Shown one piece after another: positions 53,515-63,599 of a stretch of 64,000 bases of DNA. The DNA lies in NCBI GenBank assembly GCA_905221605.1, contig CAJNDS010001068.1, positions 419,501-483,500 of the forward strand, written 5' to 3'. Both the position numbers and the translations under genes were made by a program. The notes below the pieces were generated by a model, which made no database searches, was not told where the DNA came from, and saw only the letters and a program-made list of their open reading frames with translations. The DNA is from Symbiodinium natans. Lineage: Eukaryota > Sar > Dinophyceae > Suessiales > Symbiodiniaceae. The stretch's first letter is position 1; the number at the start of each line of letters is the position of its first letter.

Positions 53515-53700
53515 ACAATGATAAGGCTAACAATACTGCTAGTAACCGAAAGGAGCAATAAAAAGTAGTAACAAGAATACTAGGAATAGTAAGAATAGCA
53601 GAAATAGTAAGGATCAAACAAGTAAGTAGTACTAGTTGGTCCAACAGATAACAGTAATGAAGTAAGGACAACAAGAACAGCCCGAGCAATAAAAACAAGA
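53515..53700 (+). repeat. Degenerate AATAGTA-rich tract
   Basis: Irregular AATA/AGTA/ACTA repeats; Leu/Tyr/Ser-rich minus ORFs here (53402-53768) are composition effects. Confidence 0.5.
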
Positions 53701-53811
53701 ATGAGGGGTATGTTGTGTTGAGTGTTTTGAGGGTTTGGGGAGTTAGGGCGAGGGGGGAGCCCTAACATAGACCCCCGAATAGTAGGATCCCTGTATACTA
53801 AGGACCCCCAA

Positions 53812-53908
53812 AAAGGTACCCCCTAATTTCGGAAACCCCCCCATTTCGGGGATCTAGGTACCCCCTAATTTCGGAAACCCCCCCCCCCCCCCCCATTTCG
53901 GGGATCTG
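53812..53908 (+). repeat. Tandem duplication of about 45 bases
   Basis: GGTACCCCCTAATTTCGGAA, a C run and CATTTCGGGGATCT occur twice; the C run is 7 in one copy and about 17 in the other. Confidence 0.7.
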
Positions 53909-54048
53909 GGACATTCTGAAACCCTGAAGCAGAAATGGCACGACGACTTCGAAACAGCTTGGCCCCTAAGCACAAGCAAGGGAGCAAATGCCGACCCAGA
54001 CCCCTAAACCTTTTTGGGGTTTAGGGTTTAGGGTTTAGGGTATAGGGC

Positions 54049-54146
54049 TTCGCGTCCTGCCAGCGGCTGTTCTTCTCGCATGCGCTGATGGCTGCAGAGT
54101 AGGCGACCACATCCCGTGTCAGCTGCCTCTGCGACATCGCCTCAAT
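54049..54146 (-). CDS. PPR exon
   Basis: Acceptor TGAG, then IEAMSQRQLTRDVVAYSAAI and SACEKNSRWQDA, ending with a GC-type donor. DVVAYSAAISACEK..W is the classic first-helix/second-helix pattern of dinoflagellate PPR repeats. It may belong to the same gene as the PPR exons at 56-58 kb. Confidence 0.6.
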
Positions 54147-54549
54147 CTCATTTACGGGAACTCCCTTATAATGGACCCTTCACATGGTCCCTTACCCTCT
54201 ATAAAGGGCTCTGAAGTATGGGCCCTTGGGTTTAGAGAGTATATAAGGGGTATCTAAGATTATCTAAGCGTACCCCTCCTCGAACAGTCGAAGAATCCTG
54301 CCTGTCAGGAGAATGGCCGACCCTAAATGTGCATTACCCCGACGATTTTTCCATTACAAGCAAGCCTTTTCTTTACACAGAATCGCGGCCCTCAGCCATG
54401 GGCCAGGTCGAACCACCCTCCCCGCTCTCCAGTGTCTTGAAATCACATATTCACGTTCTCCTGGTTTAGGGTTTAGGGTTTATATAGGGTTTAGGGTTTA
54501 GGGTTTAGGGTTCAGGGTTCACACTCCCAATCCAAGAAGCACAGAGGCA

Positions 54550-54820
54550 ACTTATCCGGGATGGCCCTGAAACCCTCTGAAAACATATTCCTAACTATGC
54601 GTCCTCCTAAACCCAATAAGGGAAAATATTCCTAAATATGATCCTCTTGAACCCTCTGAAAAAGACTCCTAAATATGATCCTCCTAAACCCAATAAGGGA
54701 AAATATAAACCATCCCAAGGGTTTACCTAGTTAGTGTTAAACCCAATAAGGGAAGGAATATAGAAATATATACATATATATATATAAACCATCCCAAGGG
54801 TTTACCGAGCTAGTGCCTTG
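54550..54820 (+). repeat. Tandem/nested AATATTCCTAAATATGATCC repeats
   Basis: Two to three copies of CCTAAATATGATCCTC, AAACCCAATAAGGGAA and CCATCCCAAGGGTTTACC. Diverged relatives at 17720-17810 and 55490-55560. No gene. Confidence 0.55.
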
Positions 54821-54923
54821 CCATGGGCAAGTGGCCGACAAGAGGTGCAGAGACCACTCCCATTGCGCCCCTTTCCTCGGGCTGTCAGGGAGGGTTCAGG
54901 GAGGGTTCGGGGCTGGTTACTTC

Positions 54924-55029
54924 CTTGGGGACCAACTGGACCCTAAAAGGGTTTATGGTTCATATGCCTGATAGGGAGTATAGTGTACAGGGCGTATGTT
55001 CCCAATTTTGATTCATTTGGTCCTGAAGG
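54924..55029. mobile_element. GGACCAAATGAACC-family element, reverse orientation
   Basis: CTTGGGGACCAACTGGACCC at the left and GATTCATTTGGTCCTGAAGG at the right. Confidence 0.6.
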
Positions 55030-55039
55030 TTTGTAAGGG

Positions 55040-56110
55040 AGCCGAAAACCTAAGGGCAAAAGGGCCAAGAAAATTTGGAGGCAAGGGGGGACCTTCATTT
55101 TAAAAACTCGCATGTCCGCTTCTCAAGTTGAGCTTGTTGCGAACCACCCCCTACCCCATCTCGGGAGAAGCCCGTTTATTCAGGGCTCGGGGGTGTAGGG
55201 TTTAGGGTTTAGGGTTTAGGGTTTCTAATTAGGGCCCTAGGGGCTTGGAGTTTCAGCCCCGCGTCTCACAGGCGCTTAGAGCACTGCTGCAGGCGATGAG
55301 ATCCAGCTGGAAGGACCTCCGCTGGCTCCCCCGGCTTTGAGTCAGATTTAGGGAATTGGCAAGGGTTCGCGGTTTGGGGGTTCCCCAAAACAGGGGTGCC
55401 CTGTGCTGGGGCTTCCTACACTAAGATTATTCTACTTCAAAGGAGTATCGAAGGGGAAAGTACCCGTGGCTGGCCCTTCAAAAGCCGTCTGAAAAGAATC
55501 CGAAAAATTATCCCCTCAAACCCAATGAGGGAAAGTACAAGACATCCCAAGTTAGGGTTTAGGGTTTAGGGTCTAGGAAGTTTAGGGTCTACCTAGATCT
55601 CTATTTAGGGCAGCTATTGAAATGCTCTGTGCTCCGTTTTCGGCCCAGCCCTCTGCAAGGGGCCACGCATCCTGTTAAAGTATGAAGTCTCACAATATGA
55701 CCATGGTCTCCGCCCCTAAACCCCTAAACCCCAAACCGTAAACCCTAAACCCTAAACCCTAAACCCTAAATCCTAAATCCTAAATCCTAAACCCTCACCC
55801 CAAAGCCTGCTGACTCCTTTTACTGTAGCGAGAGACAAGGGCATTTTCTTGCGAAAATTCGAAGCCCCATTTGTAATGACAGAGTTGCTAGGGTTCTTAG
55901 GGCTCTTAGGCTATTTGGGTTAGTTGGGTTACTTGGGTTCTATATGAGATATTTGGGTTACTAGGATCATTAGCGTTATTAAGGCTATATTCGGGTTCTG
56001 AGTAGGCCACCCCAAGCCGGCAGGAATGGATTGCAAGCTTGCGATCCGGCCATGTGCTCAGTACGTACGCCGGTTTAGGGCTCAGAGTCGACAGTCTGCT
56101 TACTCAGTCT
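55040..56110. other. Stretch without supported exon
   Basis: Short TTTAGGG blocks (55195-55225, 55552-55580), a CCTAAAT-containing block (55712-55797) and a degenerate TTGGGTTA tract (55890-56000). Confidence 0.4.
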
Positions 56111-56114
56111 GCTT

Positions 56115-56223
56115 ACCCTAAACCCTAAACCCTAAACCCTAAACCCTAAACCCTAAACCCTAAACCCTAAACCCTAAACCCTAAACCCTAAACCCTAAAC
56201 CCTAAACCCTAAACCCCAAACCC
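56115..56223 (-). repeat. CCCTAAA block at a PPR donor
   Basis: About 15 units, beginning a few bases downstream (on the gene strand) of exon 56234-56285. Confidence 0.92.
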
Positions 56224-56233
56224 TCCCTAAGGC

Positions 56234-56285
56234 CTCGCTTCCATCTCTTCCAACAAGCCGAGGGCCCACTCCCAGCGCTGGCCAC
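56234..56285 (-). CDS. PPR exon
   Basis: GQRWEWALGLLEEMEA between CGAG|GT and a GC donor: the second helix of a PPR repeat. Its intron downstream starts directly into repeat sequence. Same strand as the other PPR exons. Confidence 0.52.
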
Positions 56286-56321
56286 CTCGGTGTCTCTTGA
56301 GGTCTCTACAAAGGCTTCGAG

Positions 56322-56450
56322 GGGTTTAGGGTTTAGGGTTTAATGTTTAGGGTAGGGTTTAGGGTTTAGGGTTTAGGGTTTAGGGTTTAGGGTTTAGGGT
56401 TTAGGGTTTAGGGTTTAGGGTTTAGGGGGATTAGGGGGATTAGGGGGCTT
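56322..56450 (+). repeat. TTTAGGG block
   Basis: About 17 units ending in GATTAGGGG; with 56115-56223 it brackets the PPR exon in opposed orientation. Confidence 0.9.
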
Positions 56451-56459
56451 AGGGCTTTT

Positions 56460-56760
56460 CAGGCGGTTAACTTTGCGGCTGTTTCTTGCTTGTCTGGCTC
56501 GCCTGTTTCAGCGCAGGCTCCAAAAGAGCGCGACCTGTGGCTCGCGGCTTGGGCTGGCTTTCTCGTAAACCGACCTCGAAGCTGTTTGGAAAGCACCGTG
56601 CTTCGAGAGCGACCGGCTCTGGCTTCGTCATGCGTTCTACGGAGGTTGGGGAGATGCAAATTTGCGAAAGCTCAGGCCATCACGCTAAAGCCCCAACGTC
56701 ACCCTGCAGCAGCATGGCTTGGGACACCCTCCCGGCTTTCTGACTCTACCTGCTGAAGCC
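56460..56760. other. Open on both strands, unresolved
   Basis: Plus frames (56486-56756) and a minus frame (56459-56659) are all open with G/C third positions. No splice evidence picks one. Confidence 0.3.
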
Positions 56761-57034
56761 TACTGGGAGACTCATGGGAGTAGGGCTGCAAGTACAGAGG
56801 CTATAGATATAACCCTATTCAGGGTACATCAGTACCCCACCTATATCTATCCATGAACCTGCCCATAACATCCATGTGCCCTAAACCCTAAACCCTAAAC
56901 CCTAGACCCTAAACCCTCAACCCTAAACCCTAAACCCTTTCACTAGCTGCGTCAAGCCAACCCAACCGACTTTCCGTGCTAGAAGGCCCTCTCCAGCCCC
57001 TCCCCCCCCCCAACACCCTTGTCAGTCTACACTC

Positions 57035-57210
57035 TAAAACCCCTAGACCCTACGATCCCTAAACCCTACAATCCCTAAACCCTATAATCCCTAAACCCCA
57101 AAAATCCCTAAACCCCCAAAAACCCCTAAACCCTACGATCCCTAAACCCCAAAAATCCCCAAACCCCCAAAAATCCCCAAACCCCTAGAATCCCTAAACC
57201 CCTATCATCC
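57035..57210 (-). repeat. Higher-order AATCCCTAAACCC array
   Basis: Units of about 14 bases combine AATCCC with CTAAACCC; C/A content drifts along the array. Confidence 0.85.
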
Positions 57211-57216
57211 CTAAAC

Positions 57217-58037
57217 TGTCGACGAGCGGCTCTCGCAAGCTTTGACGGCCGCTCCGTAGGACACGCCATCTGCCTGCTCTCTTTTGCACAGGGGGTTGGG
57301 AACTCCGGATGGCTGATTTAGGGCTTGGAGGTGCTTGCACAAGAGAGAGGGTTCCTAAACCCTAAACCCTAAACCCTAAACCCCAAACCCTCGCAGAAAC
57401 CTTTTCTGCTCCAGAACTTCTGTTTCTTGCCAAGCTTTTTGAACTCGAGGATGCTTCCGAGGGTAGTTGCATGGCCCCCATTCTGGGCCCTTAGTTGGCC
57501 GCACATGCCCCTTATCTACCCTATGAAAACGTTTAGGGTTTAGGGTTTAGGGTTTAGGGTTTAGGGTTTAGGGTTTAGGGTTTAGGGTTTAGGGTTTAAA
57601 GGCTCGTACTGCAGAACCCTTAAAGCAGGCAAGGGGCCATATTAAGGGACCGTCTAACTTCCCTTATAGAGTTTCAGGGCTGCTTGGGGCTGGGGGGCCG
57701 AACAGCAGTAACTAGCACGTCAACGCAACCTTTCAAGAATCCGGTTTGCTGCTAAAGGTCTTATGTTATCGGTCAGCATGATGCCATTTACTGAGGCTAT
57801 ACTGAACATAAGCCATAAACCCTAAACCCTAAACCCTAAACCCTAAACCCTAAACCCTAAACCCTAAGTGCAGCTCATCATCAAGTAAGTAATCTGGCTT
57901 CCTTAACTCTAACCCGCCCTGAACCCTACACCCTAAACCCTAAACCCTAAACCCCAAACCCAAAACCCCAAACCCTAAACCCGCCTGCCCCGTTGGCAAC
58001 TCCCTAAAGAGCTCCAGTGCGCGTTGCCACTGCTCGC
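57217..58037 (-). CDS. PPR exons, part of a longer gene
   Basis: Exon 57981-58037 reads EQWQRALELFRELPTGQA. About 57399-57460 reads EFKKLGKKQKFWSRK with donor GTTTCT. Exon 57217-57276 reads QADGVSYGAAVKACESRSST. The first and last match PPR helices. Two of the donors are GTTTAG, supplied by the first unit of the adjoining TTTAGGG block. A TIR element with an internal telomere-type block occupies 57470-57653 in the intron. Exact joins are unresolved. Confidence 0.5.
57470..57653. mobile_element. CATGG-CCCTTAATA element with TTTAGGG inside
   Basis: Left CATGGCCCCCATTCTGGGCC, right GGGGCCATATTAAGGGACCG, as in the intact copy at 31016; nine to ten TTTAGGG units (57532-57600) sit in the middle. 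Confidence 0.65.
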
Positions 58038-58386
58038 CTGCGGAAGCGCTTACCGAGAAGTAAACTTTCTACCCGAAAAAAAAGTGGTACACTTCCGCAA
58101 ATTTATTCTGGTGCATGTCTCGTTGGTGAGGGTATAGAGGGGAGGTTTGGGGAGCTTAGGGTTTAGGGGTTGCGTTCTTCAGGGCTTAGCGCTGGTTACT
58201 TGGATTCCTTGGCCTCACAGAGGTCCTGTTGCTGAAGGGCTTCGGCGCAGTTGACTAGCCGAATGGCTGATTACAGTGCGTCTTGAGCCGGTAAGAAATG
58301 AAGGGCTTGGAGTGCTAGAACACTCCAAACAGTGAAACGGTGTGGCGGCTATCGCTTCAGAAGTGTAGACTGCCCGTGGCTGTTCT

Positions 58387-58490
58387 GGGTTAGGTTTGGG
58401 GGCTGCGTAAAGTTAATTTGTTATGGCTTTATAAGGATGATATGTGGATTGAGGTTAAAAACGAAAAACATTCTGTTCAAACCTAACCCC
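58387..58490. mobile_element. Small TIR element (GGTTAGGTTTG)
   Basis: GGGTTAGGTTTGGGGG at the left and CAAACCTAACCCC at the right, about 104 bases with an AT-rich middle. Confidence 0.5.
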
Positions 58491-58687
58491 GTGTTAGTCT
58501 GCCCCGCGCCTGCGGTGAAAGCAGTGATGACGGAGTTGTATGAGCTGGTGTCCATCGGCACACCATCCTTGACAGGGAAACGCTACCTCCTAGTTGCTGG
58601 GTTTAGGGTTTATGGTTTAGGGTTTAGGAGTTCATAAGCCCCAAAGAAGTGTACACATTCGGCCTGTGAAGTAACCAGGCTTTACAG

Positions 58688-58783
58688 ACTTGGTAGCCCA
58701 GAAACCATTTATGATCATCAGGGTGCCCTTTTTTTGGGGGACGGTCACTGTGTAACGCACAATTGTACCGCTGGGCTTCGAAG
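58688..58783. mobile_element. TTGGTAGCCCA TIR element, right end altered
   Basis: ACTTGGTAGCCCAGAAACCA at the left; the right end reads GCTGGGCTTCGAAG rather than GGGCTACCAAG. Confidence 0.45.
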
Positions 58784-58926
58784 CAGAAAGGTACACCAAG
58801 TTCTGGCCTTTCTGAGCTACCCATGATGGGCCCCCTTCGAAGGTTTGTAGTGAAAGGGAAAGCACCTTTAAAAGGGTGCCCCCGACTATCCCACCCGCCG
58901 AATACTCAATCCCGCAATGAGGCCTG

Positions 58927-59035
58927 GTTTTAGGGTTTAGGGTTTTAGGGTTTTAGGGTTTTAGGGTTTGAGGGTTTGAGGGTTTGAGGGTTTGAGGGTT
59001 TAGGGTTTTGGGTTAGGGTTTTAGGGTTTAGGGTT
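58927..59035 (+). repeat. TTTTAGGG and TTTGAGGG octamer array
   Basis: Four TTTTAGGG-type octamers, then four TTTGAGGG octamers, each homogeneous. Confidence 0.88.
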
Positions 59036-59261
59036 GCGTTGGTTCCGAGTAGCAGACTACTGCAGCACATTCCCCAGCTCTCGGGTTTCCAAGAGGGGCT
59101 GGCCCTAAACCCTAAACCCTAAACCCTAAACCCCAAGCGCCTGATCACATCTGGAAACGAACCACCGGGGTGACCATGCTCGTCGCGTTCTGGGGCTCAC
59201 CCCATTATCATTGGAGAAGGAATGCAGGTCGCTGGGCCACCGAAAGTCAGAAAAAACCCGA

Positions 59262-59415
59262 AGGCCCTAAACCCTGAACCCTGAATTCTGAACCTCCCTT
59301 GTGATCTCTGCCCGAAACCCCAAACCCTAAACCCTAATAAGCCCTAAACCCTAAACCCTAAGCCCTATGCCCTAAACCCTAAACCCTAAACCCTAAACCC
59401 TAAACCCTAAACTCT
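59262..59415 (-). repeat. CCCTAAA block
   Basis: Ends at the edge of the PPR exon whose donor appears to be GTTTAG. Confidence 0.88.
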
Positions 59416-60982
59416 GTGGAACAGCTTGGGGGGGACTGCTGAAGGCTTCGGCGAAGGCGAGGCTCCAAAAACATGTCGGAGGCCAGTGCCAGGGAGTGGC
59501 GCCAGTAGGACTGCCTGGTCTGGAGCTTCACGAGGTTGCACGTGCATGTGCCCGCATTACGTCATAACCCTATACTCATAAGTACGGATCAACCTGCCCG
59601 CAAATGGAGTGGCACTTAGACCAGTATGGTGAGTTGATTGGCTTCCTAGACCCGGGAGTGACCTAGGAATAAAGAGGGCACCCTTTTTGGTCTTAAGGGG
59701 ATTCTAAGGGAACCCCCAACCCTAAAACGGAAAAAAGGGCCTACTCCCGGTCCTAGCTTCTAGATTCCAGCAAAAAAATCGGTTCTTCGTGCTGGTAGAG
59801 CTGTAACATGCGGAGACTAGGAAGGACCCGAAACCCTGAACTGCCTAAACCCTGCATAGCCCTAAACCCTAAACCCCAAACCCCTTAACCCCTAAACCCT
59901 AAACCCTAAACCCCGCACAGCTGGTCCCACATGCATTTTGAAAACCAAGGGGCTGCGCGCAGGCCGCGATGGTGGCGGTGTACACCACAGTGTTGGGGCC
60001 AGCCGCCACACCTCCAAGTGTTCTCTTTGGGACATGGGCCCTGCACCCCCAAGAGGTTGAATTTGAGGGCGTCTCACCTCGGCTGTCCTCGAAGAGGCGG
60101 AGGGCCCAAAGCCATAAACCTCAGCACAACATAAAACCAACGGACGATTTCTTCGTCGGGAATGAGGGGAACTAGGCACCACTTATCCCCCTCTACAAAT
60201 CTTTGAGGGGTTGCAACAGGAAACCACCTCAAATTCCCTTGTGAACTACTAAGAGCCAGAAGTCAGACAGAAGGAAGCCCCCGGTGTGGCTCTGCCAGCT
60301 TCAGCCCGCCTTCAACCCTTGAAGCCTTTGAAGCCCTTGAAGCCCAAAGCCTTAGACCCTAAACACCTACACCCTCGACTCTAAGACTCTAAACCCTAAG
60401 ACCCTAAGACCCTAAGACCCTAACAAGACCCCAAGACCCTAATAAGACCCTAAGACCCTAATAAGACCCTAAGACCCTAAGACCCTAAGACCCTAAGACC
60501 CCAAGACCCTAAGACCCTAAGACCCCAAGACCCTAAGACCCTAAGACCCTAAGACCCTAAGACTCTAAGACCCTAAGACCCTAAGACTCTAAGACCCCAA
60601 GACCCTAAGACCCCAAGAGCCTGAGACCCTAAGACTCTAAGACCCTAAGACCCTAAGACCCTAAGACCCTAAGACCCCAAGAGCCTGAGACCCTAATACG
60701 CTAATAAGACCCTAAGACCCTAAGACCCTAAGACCCTAAGACCCCAAGAGCCTGAGACCCTAATACGCTAATAAGACCCTAAGACCCAAGACCCTAAGAC
60801 CCCAAGACCCTAAGACCCTAAGAGCCTGAGACCCTAAGACCCTAAGACCCCAAGAGGCTGAGACCCTAAGACTCTATAATATACCCTACAAAGAAGGCCG
60901 ACATCCTGGCGCCCGAGGCGCCCGGGTCCGTACACGCAGAGATCGCGGTGCTGTAGGTCACCTTCACGGTTGAGGCATCGAT
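59414..60982 (-). CDS. PPR protein gene, several exons
   Basis: Exons: 60890-60982 (VKVTYSTAISACTDPGASGA, 31 codons, phase 0), 60078-60119 (LWALRLFEDSR, donor GTGAGA), 59946-60011 (VAAGPNTVVYTATIAACAQP, donor GTTTTC) and about 59414-59549 (NLVKLQTRQSYWRHSLALAS then DMFLEPRL). The 60078/60011 splice is phase-perfect across a 66-base intron with no repeats and yields one continuous PPR repeat. In contrast the intron above 60120 contains a roughly 500-base CCCTAAGA array. Likely role: organelle RNA binding. Confidence 0.58.
60355..60880 (-). repeat. CCCTAAGA octamer array in a PPR intron
   Basis: About 60 octamers, mostly CCCTAAGA, with CCCCAAGA, GCCTGAGA and CTCTAAGA variants and recurring higher-order groups (for example ACGCTAATAAGACCCTAAGA twice). 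Confidence 0.92.
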
Positions 60983-61014
60983 CTGTCTAGGGCTTCTTCG
61001 GGGTGGTTTAATCT

Positions 61015-61095
61015 AGGGGTTAGGGTTTAGGGTTTAGGGTTTAGGGTTTAGGGTTTAGGGTTTAGGGTTTAGGGTTTAGGGCTAGGGTTTAGGGC
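61015..61095 (+). repeat. TTTAGGG block
   Basis: Eleven units upstream of PPR exon 60890-60982. Confidence 0.9.
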
Positions 61096-61193
61096 TTCTG
61101 GGCTTATGGGAAGCCTCTAGATCGACCTGTGCACAAGAATTGCCAGAGCCCTGAACTCTATATCAGAACCGCCCTGCGGGGAATAGGTGGAAG

Positions 61194-61304
61194 CCCTAAA
61201 CCCTAAACCCCAAACCCCAAACCCTAAACCCCAAACCCCTTAACCCTAAACCCCAAACCCTAAACCCTAAACCCCAAACCCTAAACCCCAAACCCTAAAC
61301 CCCT
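61194..61304 (-). repeat. Alternating CCCTAAA/CCCCAAA block
   Basis: The two variants alternate almost regularly, implying amplification of a 14-base dimer. Confidence 0.88.
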
Positions 61305-61567
61305 CTGACGAATGTGTCGCCAACAATGGGCAATGCACAGGACCATGACGAAGGATGCAGAACCCTACTTTGGAGTAGACCCCTGGAAAATATATGCTTT
61401 TTAGGTATAAGTAACTGTAGGAACCCACAACCAAAACCGAGTACTAAAGCATAGTATCTGATAATCTTCAGCCCACTATAGCTGACTGCCCGCAATGCGG
61501 AGATCCTGTCGGACTTGGCTACGCAAGAGGCCGGTGAAGCGAAGAAGTGCGGTGACCTCACTAGCAA
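61295..61567 (-). CDS. Possible coding region
   Basis: The open frame contains SPHFFASPASCVAKSDRISA and LRAVSYSGLKIIRYYALVLG. It sits between PPR exons on the same strand, but no PPR signature is clear. Its 3' part may be intron. Confidence 0.22.
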   Translation of the reverse strand: MLVRSPHFFASPASCVAKSDRISALRAVSYSGLKIIRYYALVLGFGCGFLQLLIPKKHIFSRGLLQSRVLHPSSWSCALPIVGDTFVRGV

Positions 61568-62677
61568 CCAAACCCCGAGGCAGGAAACAGGAACCCTGGC
61601 CCTAAACCCTAAACCCTAAACCCTAAACCCTAAACCCCTAACCCTAAACCCTAAAGTGGGGTTGAGGGTATAAGGGCCTCAGGTGTCCTCCCAACTGCGA
61701 AGCTCCGGAACCCGACAAAAAAGAGTTGGGAGTTTCAGGGCCCAGAACCTCAGATCCACAAGCAGATGGTGGTTTAGGATCTAGGGTTTAGGGTTTACGA
61801 TATTAGCTAGTACCTTCTTGGGTCGTAACTCCCAAATCCCAAAGCAGCCTAGTCAGGAATGAGATTAAGGGCACCCTCCGGCTATTGCTTTCTTAACAAA
61901 GTGGTTGAAAAGGGAACCTATAACCCACGAGCCAAAGGAACCCAGGGCGGTAACTGGGTCGGTGCAAGATTTTTCTCCCCGGCTTGTTGGGAGTTTTCCT
62001 CGTGGTCGTAGCCTAAAACACGCACTTCTTTCGAAGATGCTGGCGGAGAGTAGGGGATTGCCAGACTTCCCGCAGCCTTTTCGTCCCAGCTCTGCCGCGG
62101 CTCTGTTCTGATGACGGGAATGATTACTACTACACGTACTATACCTACTAATCATGACAACTAATATTCTCATTCTTCTTGTGTTGTGACTATTACTAAG
62201 TGTGATATACAGGTTGATTCCGACCTTTGGCGACCCCTGCGACTGCGTGTTGTAGATTGTGACAAGCGGGATTAAGCTCAACGAGTCCACAAGAGTTCAT
62301 CAAACAGTGCACCGCGCATTTAGGGTTTAGGGCTTAGGGTTTAGTGTCGACTAAACCCTAAACCCTGAAGCAGGACTCCTCGACATCACGATGAGGGTTC
62401 GGAGCGGATTGGGATTTGCAGCGGCGTCGGGGTGCCTGGGGGGGGGGGGGGAGGGGAGGTGAGGTGACTTCCGGTAGATCTCCAAGCTCGGAGTCGCAAG
62501 GGTTTAGGGTTTAGGGTTTAGGGTTTTGGGTTTAGGGTTTAGGGTTCGGGTTTAGGGTTTTCCTACGGACGCTGATGGCTGCGGGCTGTCCCTCATTCAG
62601 TTGGCGGCCCTTGCAAGAAGTACATCGGAGACGTTCCAATGAGGGCCGGTAGTTGGCAAGCCCTAACTGTTGTAAGA

Positions 62678-62826
62678 CTTGGTAGCCCAGTAGCCATAAT
62701 ATCAGGGCACCCTGTTGTAAGGTTTGGGTACTTTAGACAGGAACCCAGACCAAAACAAGAGCTTAAACCCTAAACCCTAAACCCTAAACCCTAAACCCTA
62801 AACCCTAAAATTACTGGGCTACCAAG
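62678..62826. mobile_element. TTGGTAGCCCA element with CCCTAAA inside
   Basis: Left ACTTGGTAGCCCAGTAGCCA, right TTACTGGGCTACCAAG; about seven CCCTAAA units (62763-62810) lie where the intact copy at 37974 has a short A-rich stretch. Confidence 0.68.
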
Positions 62827-62945
62827 AAGAAAAAAAAGTCCGGGCCTCCCCCGTAGCATCTCAAGTGGGACGACACATCCACGAAAATCCCGACATGATG
62901 TGCAATACCAGGGGGAACACCCCTGGTCCCATTCCAGACTCAAAA

Positions 62946-63005
62946 TGGTTTAGGGTTTAGGGTTAGGGTTTAGGGTTTAGGGTTTAGGGTTTAGGGTTTA
63001 GGGTT
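62946..63005 (+). repeat. TTTAGGG block
   Basis: About eight units; 63147-63180 is a further short block. The unique sequence between includes only a possible 30-base exon. Confidence 0.9.
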
Positions 63006-63299
63006 CCAAAACCCACAGGGAACACAGGGGAGGACCAGAGCTTGAAACGGTCAGCAGCAGCAGAAGGATGACTGGGTCTGCTTACCTTGGCTCCCAGGGT
63101 TTGAACTCCGGTTCTGCAGGACTAGGGTCCTAGTGTAGGCCGATCTAGGGTTTAGGGTTTAGGGTTTAGGGTTTAGGGTCGCGCGCTACGACCGCAAAGC
63201 TTTTGAGGCGTTGGGGAGGGGGCGCGGGGTAATTAAGTCGCATGGATGGACATGACGGCATGGCTTTTGCTTACATCCATGTGCTTTTGCATATTCTAC

Positions 63300-63374
63300 G
63301 GTGGGAGGACTGGTAGAGGTGGATGAATGCACGCGGGCAGTGTCCCAGCTCGCAAAAGGCGGCAACCAACGTGC
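63300..63374 (-). CDS. PPR exon
   Basis: TTTCAG|GC then TLVAAFCELGHCPRAFIHLY and QSSH, donor GTAGAA; a P-type PPR repeat pattern. The plus strand also has a short open frame ending in a stop, but the PPR match and the good splice sites favour minus. About 30 bases at 63079-63109 (donor GTAAGC) may be another small exon of this gene. Confidence 0.48.
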
Positions 63375-63599
63375 CTGAAAACCTCCTCAACCCTAAACCC
63401 TAAACCCTAAACCCTAAACATTTACCAGCCTACTAGGCTATTCCGGATACTGTGGGGCAGAGCTCCTGTAAAGCACGCGCACTCCTAGATCCTGCTAACG
63501 CAGAAGATGCCAAAAATGGACGGGTTAAGCAAAAGCATGCTGCTCCTCAGCAGGGGCTTAGGGTTTAGGGTTTAGGGTTCAGGGTTTCGGGGGAGCTTA

